Source: Roseimaritima sediminicola
GTDB lineage: Bacteria; Planctomycetota; Planctomycetia; Pirellulales; Pirellulaceae
Reading direction: 5' to 3'
DNA: 64,000 nucleotides
Assembly: GCF_009618275.1 (NCBI RefSeq)
Contig: NZ_WIAD01000032.1
Span: 1-64,000 of the forward strand
Shown one piece after another: positions 52,354-61,052 of the stretch. How positions within the stretch are numbered: position 1 is the first letter of the stretch; the number at the start of each line of letters is the position of its first letter. The translations under genes were made by a program, and so were the position numbers. The notes under the pieces were generated by a model. The model ran no database searches and was not told the DNA's origin. It saw nothing but the letters and a program-made list of their open reading frames with translations.

Positions 52354-52412
52354 GCACGTCGAACGTGCATCTCTCGGTGCAACCCTGCGACAAACGCGGC
52401 AGAGAATCGCCG
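52351..52412 (+). mobile_element. Degenerate, truncated MITE copy (copy F)
   Basis: TGAGCACGTCG, then GCATCTCTCGGTGCAACCCT-GCGACAA resembles the left half of the MITE family (TAAGCACGTCG, ATCTTTCGGTGAAACCCCGC-GACAA). The right end is missing. Its TGA is the stop of the secreted-protein gene. Confidence 0.55.
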
Positions 52413-52425
52413 GCAAAATTTGGTA

Positions 52426-55400
52426 TTACGGCTGGGGCGATTCCTCTCGTGGCCTTTCCGGGGTACCAAAGAGGTGCAATTCCGAATGCTCGACGCGATC
52501 GGCGGCCGTCACCAGCACGCGGTTGTCAGGAGCGAACGCGAGCGTCTCGTAGCGTTTCCATTCGTACTTGGGTCCCAAGTGAATCAACATGCGGCCGGTG
52601 GGCACATGCCAAAGTTTCAGTTGGTTACCGCCCGTGGCCAAATGCCTGCCATCGTTTGAGAAACACAGCGAAACGATCTGTTCGCCGGCCTCTATGCTGC
52701 CGGCGGGTTCTCGTGTGGAGACGTCCCAAAGCAGAATCCGACCGTAATAGCCGGCTGCGGCCAGCGTCGTTCCGTCCGGTGAAAAGTCGAGCGTATAGAG
52801 TCCGTGCTGGGTCTGGTGAAACAATGGCTGCTGAAGCGATGGATGATCGCCGTCCTTTAAGAAAATGTCGCTGTAGCCTTTGTCACCCGCCCGACAAGCG
52901 ATCGCGAGGCAATTCGCGTCGGTCGGCGAGAAGGCCACATCGTTGACCTTGTCGGGGGTGTGGAACGAAGTGATCGCGGTGAACGAGTGGAGGTCCCAGA
53001 GGGTCAAGCGGCGATTCGTTTCAACGCTCACACCAAGTCGCCCATTGGCGCTGAGAAAGAAACGTTCCAGATCGGCGTCGAAATGAAGTTCGTGAGACTG
53101 TCTCTGGCCTTGGTCGATCGTCATGACCAGCACCGCACGATAGTCATTTCGAATGGCTGAGATGCGAAGCCGACCGTCGGGTAGATAGCTGACCTGCCGG
53201 ACCTTGTCGATCAGTCCTTCCCATTGCGGGTCCAATCGAATGGGCGTTGCCCGCTGTGGGGCGGACGCTTCGTAAACCGCAAAGCCGCCGTCGTACTCGG
53301 CGGCCGCGAATTGCTTTCCGTCTGGCGAGAAGCGGATCTGGCGGACGGTTGGCGTGGCGAACCGGCGATGGACGGGAGCCACCGGCCCTTTGAAAAGCTG
53401 GATGCTGCCATCCTGCGCCGTGGTCGCCAGCAGGTCTTGACCTTCTAGCCACGACAAGGACCGCACCCAACCGGACTCCGCGTGAATTTCGCGGCTCAGC
53501 TCCGGCTGGCGAGGATTGTCTAAATCGAACAAGCAGACGGTGCCAAAGTTGGTGCCGACCGCCAAAACGTTTTCGTCATGCAGAAACTCCAAGCACCAAG
53601 TTTGTTCGTCTATCGACACACGCGCCAACTGCTCTTTGGATTCTCGGTCCCAGATGACGACGCGATCGTCGTAACCGCCGCTGGCAATCAGGCGGCCATC
53701 GCGGGAAATCGCCGTCTTGAGAACCGTTTGCTCGTGCTGGCAGAAGTCGCCATCAAGTTCGCCGGTGGCGATCTTCCAAACCCTGGTCCGGCAATCGCTG
53801 CCGGAGGTGACCAACCACATTCCGTCGCCCGAGACGCTGACGTCATACACCTTATCGTGGGCGTCGGTGGTGCGTGTTGGTCGCCAAGTCGTGGTATCCC
53901 AGAAAATCACCCGGCCGTCCCTCGCACCGGAGATCAGCTGCCTGCCATCGGGCGTGAACGCGATGCCCTGGATCGCGTCTTGGTGTTCGACCATCCCGTG
54001 GACCAGTTGCCAATCGTCGCATCGGAAAATCCGCAACTCTCCACCGCTGCCGGCGGCGACCAGCAGATTTTGATCGGGCGAAAACTCCAGGTCCCGGACC
54101 TCGCCGGGAAAAGCCATCTCCGCAATCACCTGCCAGGAACGAGTGTCCCACACCAAGATCCGATCGTTCTTATCGCCTGTGACCAGAACCGACCGCCTCT
54201 GGCAATAGGCCGACGAGAGAACCGGATCGTCATGCGCACGTAACGTTTGCACGGATGGATTGACAAACGAGCGCAGATAACGGGCGAGGAAGCCATGCGA
54301 AGTCTGCCGGCCAGGGCGGAGCCGGCGATCCTGTTCGAGTTGCCTCGCTAGGGCCGAAAACTGCTTGTTCTGGACCAGTCGGCCCAGCGACTCCATCTCG
54401 GCCGCGTAATAGTGGGACTCCAGCTCGCTGCGCTGCTGCTCGAGCACCAACGACTCCCGCCGCTTCTTTTCCAGCAGGTCCTGCAACTGGACGTTCTTCG
54501 TCGACAGTTCTCGTACAAATCGTGAACGCTGGAGATTCAGGACAATTAATTCCCCCAGGACGGTCAACAACAACAACACCGCCAGCAGGACCGTCATGCC
54601 GTAAAGCGGATTGCGGCGAAACCAATGGAGCCCCAGGCGGATTGCCGATGGTGGTCGAGCGAGAATGGGTTCGTGATTGACGAAACGCTGCAGGTCCGCG
54701 GCCAGTTCGGCGGCGCTGGCATAGCGGTCCCGCGGGCGTTTGCTCATCGCTTTGAGGATGATGCATTCCAGGTCCGCCGGCACGCTCGGATCCAACACTC
54801 GGGGTGCGACCGGTGACCGTTCGATGATCTGGTGCAGCATCGCCACGGGACTCAGCTGCAGATAGGGAGGACGGAGCGTAGCCAGTTCGTAAAGGGTTGC
54901 ACCCAAGGAATAGATGTCCGTCGCGGCGGTGATCTCGCGGTCGCCGACCGCCTGTTCGGGACTGCTGTATCGCAGCGTGCCCAGCGGTTGGCCGGTCGCC
55001 GTCAGCGCGTCGCTGGAGTCCATCAGGGCCAGACCGAAATCCGCAATGGAAAGGTTTCCATCACGATCCAAGATCAGATTCGAGGGTTTGATGTCCCGGT
55101 GGATGATGCCCTGCCCGTGCGCGTAGGCGATCGCATCGGCGGCTTGATAGCCCATCGTCGCGACCGCCGCAAAATACTCCGTCGGCGATGCCTGGCGATT
55201 GATTTCCGGTCGCCGGACACTCGCTGGGTCGACCGCCGCAGGCTCGCTGTGCGATCTCTCCGCCACGGTGTCTCGGTCGCTGGTCGGTCGCTCCGATCCG
55301 CTGAGCAAGCGTCGTTGCCGCGACACAAATCGAGAGAGATTCTCGCCGTCGATATACTGCATCGCCAAGCAGTACACGCCTTCGAGTTTTCCGTGCGTGT

Positions 55401-55761
55401 ACGCGCTGGCGATGCGCGGATGTTCCAGATGCGCGACCGCCAGGGCTTCGCGTTCAAAGCGTTCGATTCGCGTGGGACTGGTCTCGCACCCCAGCGGCAG
55501 GACCTTCAGGGCCACGCGGCGATTCAACGACAACTGAATCGCCTCGAAGACGATGCCCATTCCGCCCCGGCCGATTTCCCGGACGATCTTGTAGTCCCCG
55601 AGACGACTTCTGGGGGCGGTTGCCCGCATCACTTCCGGGCCGGTTTCAGGACTGGTCGCCGCCGCCGTGTCCGCGTGAAGAGAAAAATCCAGCCGGCCAT
55701 TGTCCTGCGCGACCCTGCCGGCGATGGTCGAGCCCGAATCGATTGTGGGTTCGTCTGCCAT
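52426..55761 (-). CDS. Ser/Thr protein kinase with transmembrane segment and WD40 repeats
   Basis: 1,111 residues. Kinase domain ~58-365: IGRGGMGIVFEA glycine loop, VALKVLPLG lysine, catalytic IIHRDIKPSNLILD, DFGLALM, and activation segment GTLRYSSPEQ. A membrane helix (YGMTVLLAVLLLLTVLGELI) at about 390-410 and a coiled coil (LQDLLEKKRRESLVLEQQRS) link to an outward WD40 propeller array (~500-1105; repeated units such as FSPDQNLLVAAGSGGELRIF, FTPDGRQLISGARDGRVIFW). Planctomycetes commonly have such kinases. It probably signals from envelope to cytoplasm or scaffolds partners; targets unknown. Confidence 0.95.
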   Translation of the reverse strand: MADEPTIDSGSTIAGRVAQDNGRLDFSLHADTAAATSPETGPEVMRATAPRSRLGDYKIVREIGRGGMGIVFEAIQLSLNRRVALKVLPLGCETSPTRIERFEREALAVAHLEHPRIASAYTHGKLEGVYCLAMQYIDGENLSRFVSRQRRLLSGSERPTSDRDTVAERSHSEPAAVDPASVRRPEINRQASPTEYFAAVATMGYQAADAIAYAHGQGIIHRDIKPSNLILDRDGNLSIADFGLALMDSSDALTATGQPLGTLRYSSPEQAVGDREITAATDIYSLGATLYELATLRPPYLQLSPVAMLHQIIERSPVAPRVLDPSVPADLECIILKAMSKRPRDRYASAAELAADLQRFVNHEPILARPPSAIRLGLHWFRRNPLYGMTVLLAVLLLLTVLGELIVLNLQRSRFVRELSTKNVQLQDLLEKKRRESLVLEQQRSELESHYYAAEMESLGRLVQNKQFSALARQLEQDRRLRPGRQTSHGFLARYLRSFVNPSVQTLRAHDDPVLSSAYCQRRSVLVTGDKNDRILVWDTRSWQVIAEMAFPGEVRDLEFSPDQNLLVAAGSGGELRIFRCDDWQLVHGMVEHQDAIQGIAFTPDGRQLISGARDGRVIFWDTTTWRPTRTTDAHDKVYDVSVSGDGMWLVTSGSDCRTRVWKIATGELDGDFCQHEQTVLKTAISRDGRLIASGGYDDRVVIWDRESKEQLARVSIDEQTWCLEFLHDENVLAVGTNFGTVCLFDLDNPRQPELSREIHAESGWVRSLSWLEGQDLLATTAQDGSIQLFKGPVAPVHRRFATPTVRQIRFSPDGKQFAAAEYDGGFAVYEASAPQRATPIRLDPQWEGLIDKVRQVSYLPDGRLRISAIRNDYRAVLVMTIDQGQRQSHELHFDADLERFFLSANGRLGVSVETNRRLTLWDLHSFTAITSFHTPDKVNDVAFSPTDANCLAIACRAGDKGYSDIFLKDGDHPSLQQPLFHQTQHGLYTLDFSPDGTTLAAAGYYGRILLWDVSTREPAGSIEAGEQIVSLCFSNDGRHLATGGNQLKLWHVPTGRMLIHLGPKYEWKRYETLAFAPDNRVLVTAADRVEHSELHLFGTPERPREESPQP

Positions 55762-55927
55762 CGTTTTTTTTCGGTAGACAAGTTCAAAGCGCGGCAGCCG
55801 ACGCCGCCACTGCGGCGAACGACGCTTCGGGACTAAAGTCTACCCGTCCTTTGGGGGCCTGTCAAAACGCACCCGCGGCGGTTCGGAGCGGTTTTACAGT
55901 GCGAGCTAAAACGTGGCAGAAGCAGGA

Positions 55928-55973
55928 TTGACCGCCGGGCCGCTGCAGCCTATCGTCCATCGTAGATCAACGA
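55928..55973 (+). promoter_or_regulatory. Candidate arsR promoter with overlapping operator
   Basis: TTGACC (55928-55933) and TATCGT (55951-55956) are separated by 17 bp, 14 bp before the arsR start region. The -10 overlaps CTATCGTCCATCGTAGATCA, which matches a second site between arsR and arsD (56368-56387) at 15 of 20 positions. Confidence 0.5.
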
Positions 55974-55986
55974 ACGAGAGGATCCG

Positions 55987-56343
55987 ATGGCGAAGAAAAG
56001 GACGACCGCGACGACGACCCCGGAAAAAGCCGCTGCGAAGCGCTGCGACTCGGCTCCGGTTCACCTGCAAGCGGACGCGACGGCAGAGGAGCTCGCCGGG
56101 CTGGCTTGGGCGATCGCTCATCCGGCTCGGGTGCAAATCGTTCGGCTCCTGATCGGTCGCCAAGCCTGCATGTGCGGCGAGATCGTCGACTGCTTGCCGC
56201 TGGCGCAGTCGACCGTGTCGCAGCACCTGAAGATCCTCAAGAAGTCGGGGCTGATTCAGGGCGAAGTCGATGGCCCCAAGGTCTGCTACTGCATCCACCC
56301 CGAGCGGCTGGAGAGATTGAAAGGTCTGATTGCGGAACTGTAA
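55987..56343 (+). CDS. arsR: ArsR-family metal-responsive repressor
   Basis: 118 residues. Winged-helix core WAIAHPARVQIVRLLIGRQA, then CMCGEIVDCLPLAQSTVSQH (helix-turn-helix; Cys pair in CMC and a further Cys near) and LKILKKSGLIQGEVDGPKVC-YC with wing. The Cys residues are candidate As(III) ligands. The N-terminus is Lys/Thr-rich. It would repress the ars genes and itself by binding the candidate operators on both sides of the gene, released by arsenite or antimonite. Confidence 0.93.
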   Translation: MAKKRTTATTTPEKAAAKRCDSAPVHLQADATAEELAGLAWAIAHPARVQIVRLLIGRQACMCGEIVDCLPLAQSTVSQHLKILKKSGLIQGEVDGPKVCYCIHPERLERLKGLIAEL

Positions 56344-56357
56344 TCGGTCTTTTTTTC

Positions 56358-56390
56358 TTGGCCCGACCTATCGTTGATCGTCGATAGACG
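56358..56390 (+). promoter_or_regulatory. Second ArsR operator-like site before arsD
   Basis: CTATCGTTGATCGTCGATAG (CTATCG/CGATAG arms) lies between arsR and arsD, inside a TTGGCC-17-TCGATA promoter-like pair starting at 56358. It matches the site upstream of arsR. Confidence 0.5.
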
Positions 56391-56432
56391 TTTTTAGAGT
56401 TTTCGATTCCGTTACCCCCAAAGGATGACCCG

Positions 56433-56807
56433 ATGACCCGAGTCCAAGTATTCGATAAAGCCCTGTGCTGTTCTACCGGCGTGTGCGGCCCCCAAGTCGA
56501 TCCGGTGTTGCCGCGTTTCGCCGCCGACCTGGATTGGTTGCGATCGCAGGGCCACGACGTGGAGCGTTTGAATCTCGCCCAGGACCCGGCCCGGTTCGCC
56601 CAGAACCCGACCGTCCAACGCTTGTTGGACGAGGAGGGCGTCGAGTGTCTGCCGCTGGTGATCGTGGAGGATCGCGTGGTCAGCCGCAGCGAGTATCCCT
56701 CGCGAGAAAACCTCGCGTTGTGGACCGGGACCACCATGAAAGCCAAAACCTCGCTGCCCACCGCTGCCGACTCGGGTTGCTGCGGGGGCACGCCAGGGTG
56801 CTGTTGA
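56433..56807 (+). CDS. arsD: ArsD arsenic metallochaperone
   Basis: 124 residues. Begins MTRVQVFDKALCCSTGVCGP; the Cys12-Cys13-Cys18 triad is at exactly the positions that bind As(III) in ArsD. The thioredoxin-like core follows, and the C-terminus has a vicinal pair (SGCCGGTPGCC). ArsD delivers arsenite to ArsA and weakly represses ars transcription. It is 89 bp after arsR and upstream of arsA, from which a MITE now separates it. Confidence 0.94.
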   Translation: MTRVQVFDKALCCSTGVCGPQVDPVLPRFAADLDWLRSQGHDVERLNLAQDPARFAQNPTVQRLLDEEGVECLPLVIVEDRVVSRSEYPSRENLALWTGTTMKAKTSLPTAADSGCCGGTPGCC

Positions 56808-56814
56808 TCTCGCT

Positions 56815-56881
56815 CGTTCATCGTTCAACACCTTCGCAACGTCCAACACCCGACACCACGTTTAACCCCCGGCACCACGTT
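56815..56881. repeat. Short direct repeats around the MITE insertion
   Basis: Units of the form CAACACCCGACACCACGTTT-AA recur before the MITE (about 56830-56881) and after it (56979-57015), so the element landed in a small tandem repeat. Confidence 0.7.
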
Positions 56882-56978
56882 TAAGCACGTCGGCATGAAT
56901 CTTTCGGTGAAACCCCGCGACAACACCCTCCCGCGCAGCGGGAGAGTAAAGCCGAATGAAATGTTGCGACGTGCTTAA
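56882..56978 (+). mobile_element. MITE-like element, short form (copy E)
   Basis: 97 bp from TTAAGCACGTCG to CGACGTGCTTAA, with the central hairpin ACCCTCCCGC-GCA-GCGGGAGAGT. It sits between arsD and arsA. Confidence 0.9.
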
Positions 56979-57032
56979 CACCCGACACCACGTTTAACAC
57001 CCGACACCTTCGCAACGTTCAGGCCCTTCGCA

Positions 57033-58838
57033 ATGAGTTTTCTTGATTCTCCCACACGCAACCTGTTCTTCACCGGAAAAGGCGGAGTCGGCAAGACGTC
57101 GATGGCCTGTGCGACGGCGGTACGGTTGGCGGATCGCGGCCGGCGGGTACTGTTGGTTTCGACCGATCCGGCTTCGAACCTGGACGAGGTGTTGGGCACC
57201 GAGCTGGGTACGCAGCCCACGCCGGTCGAATCGGTACCGAACCTGCTCGCCTTGAACCTCGACCCGGAGGCGGCCGCGGCGGAGTATCGAGAGCGGATGG
57301 TCGGACCGTATCGCGGGGTGTTGCCCGAAGCGGCCGTGCAAAGCATGGAAGAGCAATTTTCCGGCTCGTGCACGATTGAGATTGCGGCCTTTGACGAGTT
57401 TGCCAAGCTGCTCGGTGACGAGCAGGCGACGGCACAGTTCGACCATGTGGTGTTTGACACCGCACCCACCGGGCATACCCTGCGGCTGTTGACATTGCCG
57501 TCGGCCTGGACCGGTTACATCGAGGCCAACACGACCGGTACGTCCTGTCTGGGGCCCTTGGCGGGACTGCAGGCCCAGGCTGCGGTCTATCGCCAGACGG
57601 TCGAGACGCTCGCCGACGCCCGGGCGACCACGCTGGTCTTGGTCGCCCGGCCGGAACCCTCAGCGTTTCGCGAAGCCGACCGAACGAGTTCGGAGCTGCG
57701 GAATCTGGGTGTCGCCAACCAGCACCTGATCGTCAACGGCGTTTTCGAGGCCCAGTCGACGTCGGACCGGGTTGCGGTGGCGATGCAGGAGCGTACCGAC
57801 AACGCCATCGGCGGCATGCCGGAGACGCTGCGGGGGCTGCAGCGATCGACCGTTCCGCTGGCCGGCCACAGCCTGATCGGCATCGAGGCGCTGCGAAGCG
57901 TGCACACCGACGGTCCGTCGCCGGCGAGCGGTTCGCAGCTTCCATCACCAACCGGAACGGGAGGCGACCAGCACCGCGACCTCCAGGGCGAGCGTGTTAG
58001 CGAATTGATCGATGACCTGGCGGACGCCGGCCATGGCGTCATCCTGACGATGGGCAAAGGCGGGGTCGGCAAGACAACCATTGCCGCGGCCGTTGCCGTG
58101 GCCCTGGCCGAGCGCGGATTTGAGGTTCACCTTTCCACCACAGACCCCGCAGCGCATGTTGCCGCGACGATCGCCGCGGACGACTTCGCCGGCCTGACCG
58201 TCGGACGCATCGATCCGGTGCAGGAAACCGCGGACTACCGCGACGAAGTGTTGCGGACGGCCGCGGCGGATCTGGATGCCGATGGACGGGCGCTGCTGGA
58301 AGAGGATTTGCGGTCACCGTGCACCGAAGAGATCGCGGTGTTTCGCGCCTTTGCCAAAGCGGTCGACCAGGGGCGGGGCCGGTTTGTCGTCTTGGATACC
58401 GCCCCGACCGGACACACGATTCTGCTGCTGGATTCCGCTCTGGCCTACCATCGCGAAGTTACCCGGCAATCGGCCGAGATGCCCGAGGCGGTACAGCACC
58501 TGTTGCCCCGTCTCCGCGACTCGGATTTTACGCGTGTGTTGGTCGTTACCTTGCCCGAAGCGACCCCCGTGCACGAGGCTGCCAGACTGCAAGAGGATTT
58601 GCGGCGTGCCTCGATCGAACCGTACGCCTGGGTGATCAACCAGAGCCTGGTGCCACTGGACGTTGCGGACGCGACGCTCCGCAGTCGCCAGGACAACGAA
58701 CTGGCGTTTGTCGAAGAGGTGACGCAGTCGCTGGCCAGCCGCGTTGCCCTGGTGCCTTGGCAGACCCATCCACCGACGGGCCTCACCGGCTTGCGGAGGA
58801 TCACCGCTGACGCGGCGACGGAAGTGTCCGGGCGCTGA
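57033..58838 (+). CDS. arsA: ArsA arsenite-stimulated ATPase
   Basis: 601 residues. Two homologous halves, each with a deviant Walker A: GKGGVGKTSMA (15-25) and GKGGVGKTTIA (341-351). The three As(III)-binding Cys of ArsA are present: C113 (SGSCTIEIAAFDEF), C172 (GTSCLGPLAG) and C430 (RSPCTEEIAVF), the first two at exactly the classical positions. DTAPTGHTLRLL occurs in half 1 and DTAPTGHTILLL in half 2. ArsA powers the ArsB efflux pump; no arsB or acr3 is in the window. The gene follows arsD and the MITE. Confidence 0.95.
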   Translation: MSFLDSPTRNLFFTGKGGVGKTSMACATAVRLADRGRRVLLVSTDPASNLDEVLGTELGTQPTPVESVPNLLALNLDPEAAAAEYRERMVGPYRGVLPEAAVQSMEEQFSGSCTIEIAAFDEFAKLLGDEQATAQFDHVVFDTAPTGHTLRLLTLPSAWTGYIEANTTGTSCLGPLAGLQAQAAVYRQTVETLADARATTLVLVARPEPSAFREADRTSSELRNLGVANQHLIVNGVFEAQSTSDRVAVAMQERTDNAIGGMPETLRGLQRSTVPLAGHSLIGIEALRSVHTDGPSPASGSQLPSPTGTGGDQHRDLQGERVSELIDDLADAGHGVILTMGKGGVGKTTIAAAVAVALAERGFEVHLSTTDPAAHVAATIAADDFAGLTVGRIDPVQETADYRDEVLRTAAADLDADGRALLEEDLRSPCTEEIAVFRAFAKAVDQGRGRFVVLDTAPTGHTILLLDSALAYHREVTRQSAEMPEAVQHLLPRLRDSDFTRVLVVTLPEATPVHEAARLQEDLRRASIEPYAWVINQSLVPLDVADATLRSRQDNELAFVEEVTQSLASRVALVPWQTHPPTGLTGLRRITADAATEVSGR

Positions 58839-58951
58839 GACGAACCGGCTGAGTCAGAGGTTCCAGAGAGGATCAGAGCAAAGCCCGCGTGTTCGGTTCT
58901 CCTTCCGCCGGTTAGATTAAGTCGATCACCCACTCGAACCTGGCCCTGGCG

Positions 58952-59731
58952 ATGCAGACTGAAGCGACCGGAACCGAATCATCGGAGACAGAAGCGTCGC
59001 AGACCGGTTCGCCGGATGCGAACGGCGAGCGGACGGACCGCGGGAAGGGTGTTCGTTGGGGCGGCCTCTTGTTGTTGCTCGTCGCGGCGGTGCTACTGAT
59101 GCGGATGCTGCCACTGGATCAGCTTACCGATTCGCTGGAGAGTTGGATCGGCGGGCTGGGGATGTGGGGTCCGGTCGTGCTGGCCGGGTTATACGTGGTG
59201 GCGACGGTCCTGTTTGTGCCGGGAACGATTTTGACGTTCGTCGCCGGTGCGATGTTTGGATTGGGTGTGGGCACCGCGACGGTGTCTGTAGGCTCGACCC
59301 TCGGGGCCGCCATAGCGTTTTTAATTGCGCGCTATGGAGCGCGAGAAAAGGTTGCTCGAATGGCTCAGAGTAATCGCCATTTTGGGGCCATCGATCAGGC
59401 GATCGCCGAGGGCGGCTGGAAGATTGTGGCCTTGCTTCGTCTGTCACCGGCGATCCCGTTCAATCTGCAAAACTACCTGTACGGCCTGACGCCGGTCGCC
59501 TTCTGGCCCTATGTGTTGGCCAGCTGGATAGCGATGCTTCCCGGCACGTTCATGTACGTCTACCTCGGGCATTTGGCCGGGTCTGCGATTGCGGGGGATC
59601 GCCAGCGTTCGCCATTGCAGTGGGCCCTGTTGGTCGTGGGACTGTTGGCTACCGTCGCCGTCACCGTGTACGTCACGCGACTGGCAAAACGAAAGCTGAA
59701 CGAACAGGTCGAGGACGCACAACCACGCTGA
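58952..59731 (+). CDS. TVP38/TMEM64 (DedA-like) membrane protein
   Basis: 259 residues. A polar N-terminus (~30 residues) precedes the SNARE-associated/DedA-like core: LLLLVAAVLLMRML, MWGPVVLAGLYVVATVLFVP, GTILTFVAGAMFGLGVGTAT, AIAFLIARYGAREKVARMAQ, IVALLRLSPAIPFNLQNYLY, GLTPVAFWPYVLASWIAMLP, GTFMYVYLGHLAGS. Five or six membrane segments. Similar proteins are often encoded beside metal or selenite resistance genes, and here it follows arsA, so a role in arsenic handling is possible but unproven. Confidence 0.9.
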   Translation: MQTEATGTESSETEASQTGSPDANGERTDRGKGVRWGGLLLLLVAAVLLMRMLPLDQLTDSLESWIGGLGMWGPVVLAGLYVVATVLFVPGTILTFVAGAMFGLGVGTATVSVGSTLGAAIAFLIARYGAREKVARMAQSNRHFGAIDQAIAEGGWKIVALLRLSPAIPFNLQNYLYGLTPVAFWPYVLASWIAMLPGTFMYVYLGHLAGSAIAGDRQRSPLQWALLVVGLLATVAVTVYVTRLAKRKLNEQVEDAQPR

Positions 59732-59901
59732 CTCCGCCCCAGGGGAACGCCCAGAGGAACGCCCAGGGGAACGCCCCAGGATGAACGCTTTGCTTGTCGA
59801 CGATTGTGACGGCCAGCGGAATAAGAATTGCAGTCCAGAACAAGTAAATTTCCGTAACCTCGAACCTGATCCGTAACCTCGAACCTGACCGGAGCCCCCC
59901 G
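59732..59901. other. Spacer with short direct repeats
   Basis: A 12-bp GAACGCCCAGGG-like unit occurs about three times (59753-59780), and CGTAACCTCGAACCTGA occurs twice (59855-59889). No gene or clear terminator seen. Confidence 0.5.
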
Positions 59902-60942
59902 ATGTCGAGCAACACTGCCCAAACGACCAAGTCTCAACAGATCGAATTGGTTTCGCGTCCGGAAGGAAAGCCGGAGACCGCCAACTTTCGCGTTCGGACG
60001 GTGGAGCTGTCGCCGATCGAAGAGGGACAGTTCCTGGTCAAGAACCACTGGATGAGTGTCGACCCGTACATGCGGGGACGGATGGAGGCGGGCGAAAGCT
60101 ATGTTCCGCCGTTCGAGATCGACCAGCCGCTCGAGGGCGGATGCGTGGGCGAAGTCGTGGCCTCTCGGAACTCGGATTTCAAGGAGGGCAAGTATGTACT
60201 GGGCAACCTGGGCTGGCGCGAGTACTGGAAGTCCGACGGCGAAGGCGTTCGGATCGTTGATCCGGATATCGCTCCCTTGCAGTCCTACCTAGGTGTGCTG
60301 GGGATGCCGGGCCTGACTGCCTGGGCAGGACTGAACCGGATTGCGAAGCTGAAAGAGCGGAAACCAAACAGCACCGTTTTCGTTTCCGCGGCTTCGGGTG
60401 CCGTCGGTTCGCTCGTCTGCCAACTGGCCAAGGCTCATGGTTGCCGGGTCGTCGGCAGCGCGGGCAGACCGGAAAAGATCGAATGGCTGAAGGACAAAGC
60501 CGGTATCGATGCGGTCATCAACTACAAACAGGTCGACAACCTGACGGAAGAACTCCAATCGCTCGCCCCCGATGGCATCGATGTGTACTTCGACAACGTG
60601 GGTGCCGAGCATCTGGAGGCCGCGATCGAGTGCATGAACGTGTTCGGCGTTTGCGTCGAATGTGGAATGATCGCGACGTACAACGCGACCGAGCCGCCTG
60701 CGGGTCCGCGCAATCTGTTCAAACTGATCGCCAAACGCATCCGCATGGAGGGCTTCCTCGTTTTCGATCACGACGATGCCCAAGACGAATTCATCGCGGA
60801 GATGGCGCCGCTGATCAAGGACGGCAGCATCGTCTGGGAGGAAACCGTCACCGAAGGCCTTGAAAACGCACCGGACGCGTTCCTCGGTTTGTTCGAAGGC
60901 AGCAATCTGGGCAAATCGTTGGTCCGCATCGAAGCGTCGTAA
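59902..60942 (+). CDS. MDR-family NADP-dependent oxidoreductase
   Basis: 346 residues. Starts MSSNTAQTTKSQQIELVSRP and has the LTB4-dehydrogenase/CurA-type pattern: FLVKNHWMSVDPYMRGRM, YLGVLGMPGLTAWAGLNRIA, nucleotide-binding VFVSAASGAVGSLVCQLAKA, CRVVGSAGRPEKIEWLKDKA, IDVYFDNVGAEHLEAAI and GLENAPDAFLGLFEGSNLGK. Zinc-free, so probably an enone/alkenal reductase. Cytosolic. It stands alone downstream of the arsenic cluster. Confidence 0.95.
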   Translation: MSSNTAQTTKSQQIELVSRPEGKPETANFRVRTVELSPIEEGQFLVKNHWMSVDPYMRGRMEAGESYVPPFEIDQPLEGGCVGEVVASRNSDFKEGKYVLGNLGWREYWKSDGEGVRIVDPDIAPLQSYLGVLGMPGLTAWAGLNRIAKLKERKPNSTVFVSAASGAVGSLVCQLAKAHGCRVVGSAGRPEKIEWLKDKAGIDAVINYKQVDNLTEELQSLAPDGIDVYFDNVGAEHLEAAIECMNVFGVCVECGMIATYNATEPPAGPRNLFKLIAKRIRMEGFLVFDHDDAQDEFIAEMAPLIKDGSIVWEETVTEGLENAPDAFLGLFEGSNLGKSLVRIEAS

Positions 60943-61052
60943 TGGCCGGGTTCGGTGACGCCCATGCTGCAGAGCAGGCCGCCGTGCCGTAGAATTACCC
61001 GAGACGAGGTAGGCGTTTGGCGGTACCAGTTTCCAGTGTTATGGAGCGGACG

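Noticed and set aside
54832-55836. 334-codon plus-strand frame opposite the WD40 kinase
   Set aside because: Shadow of the kinase domain, which has complete catalytic motifs.
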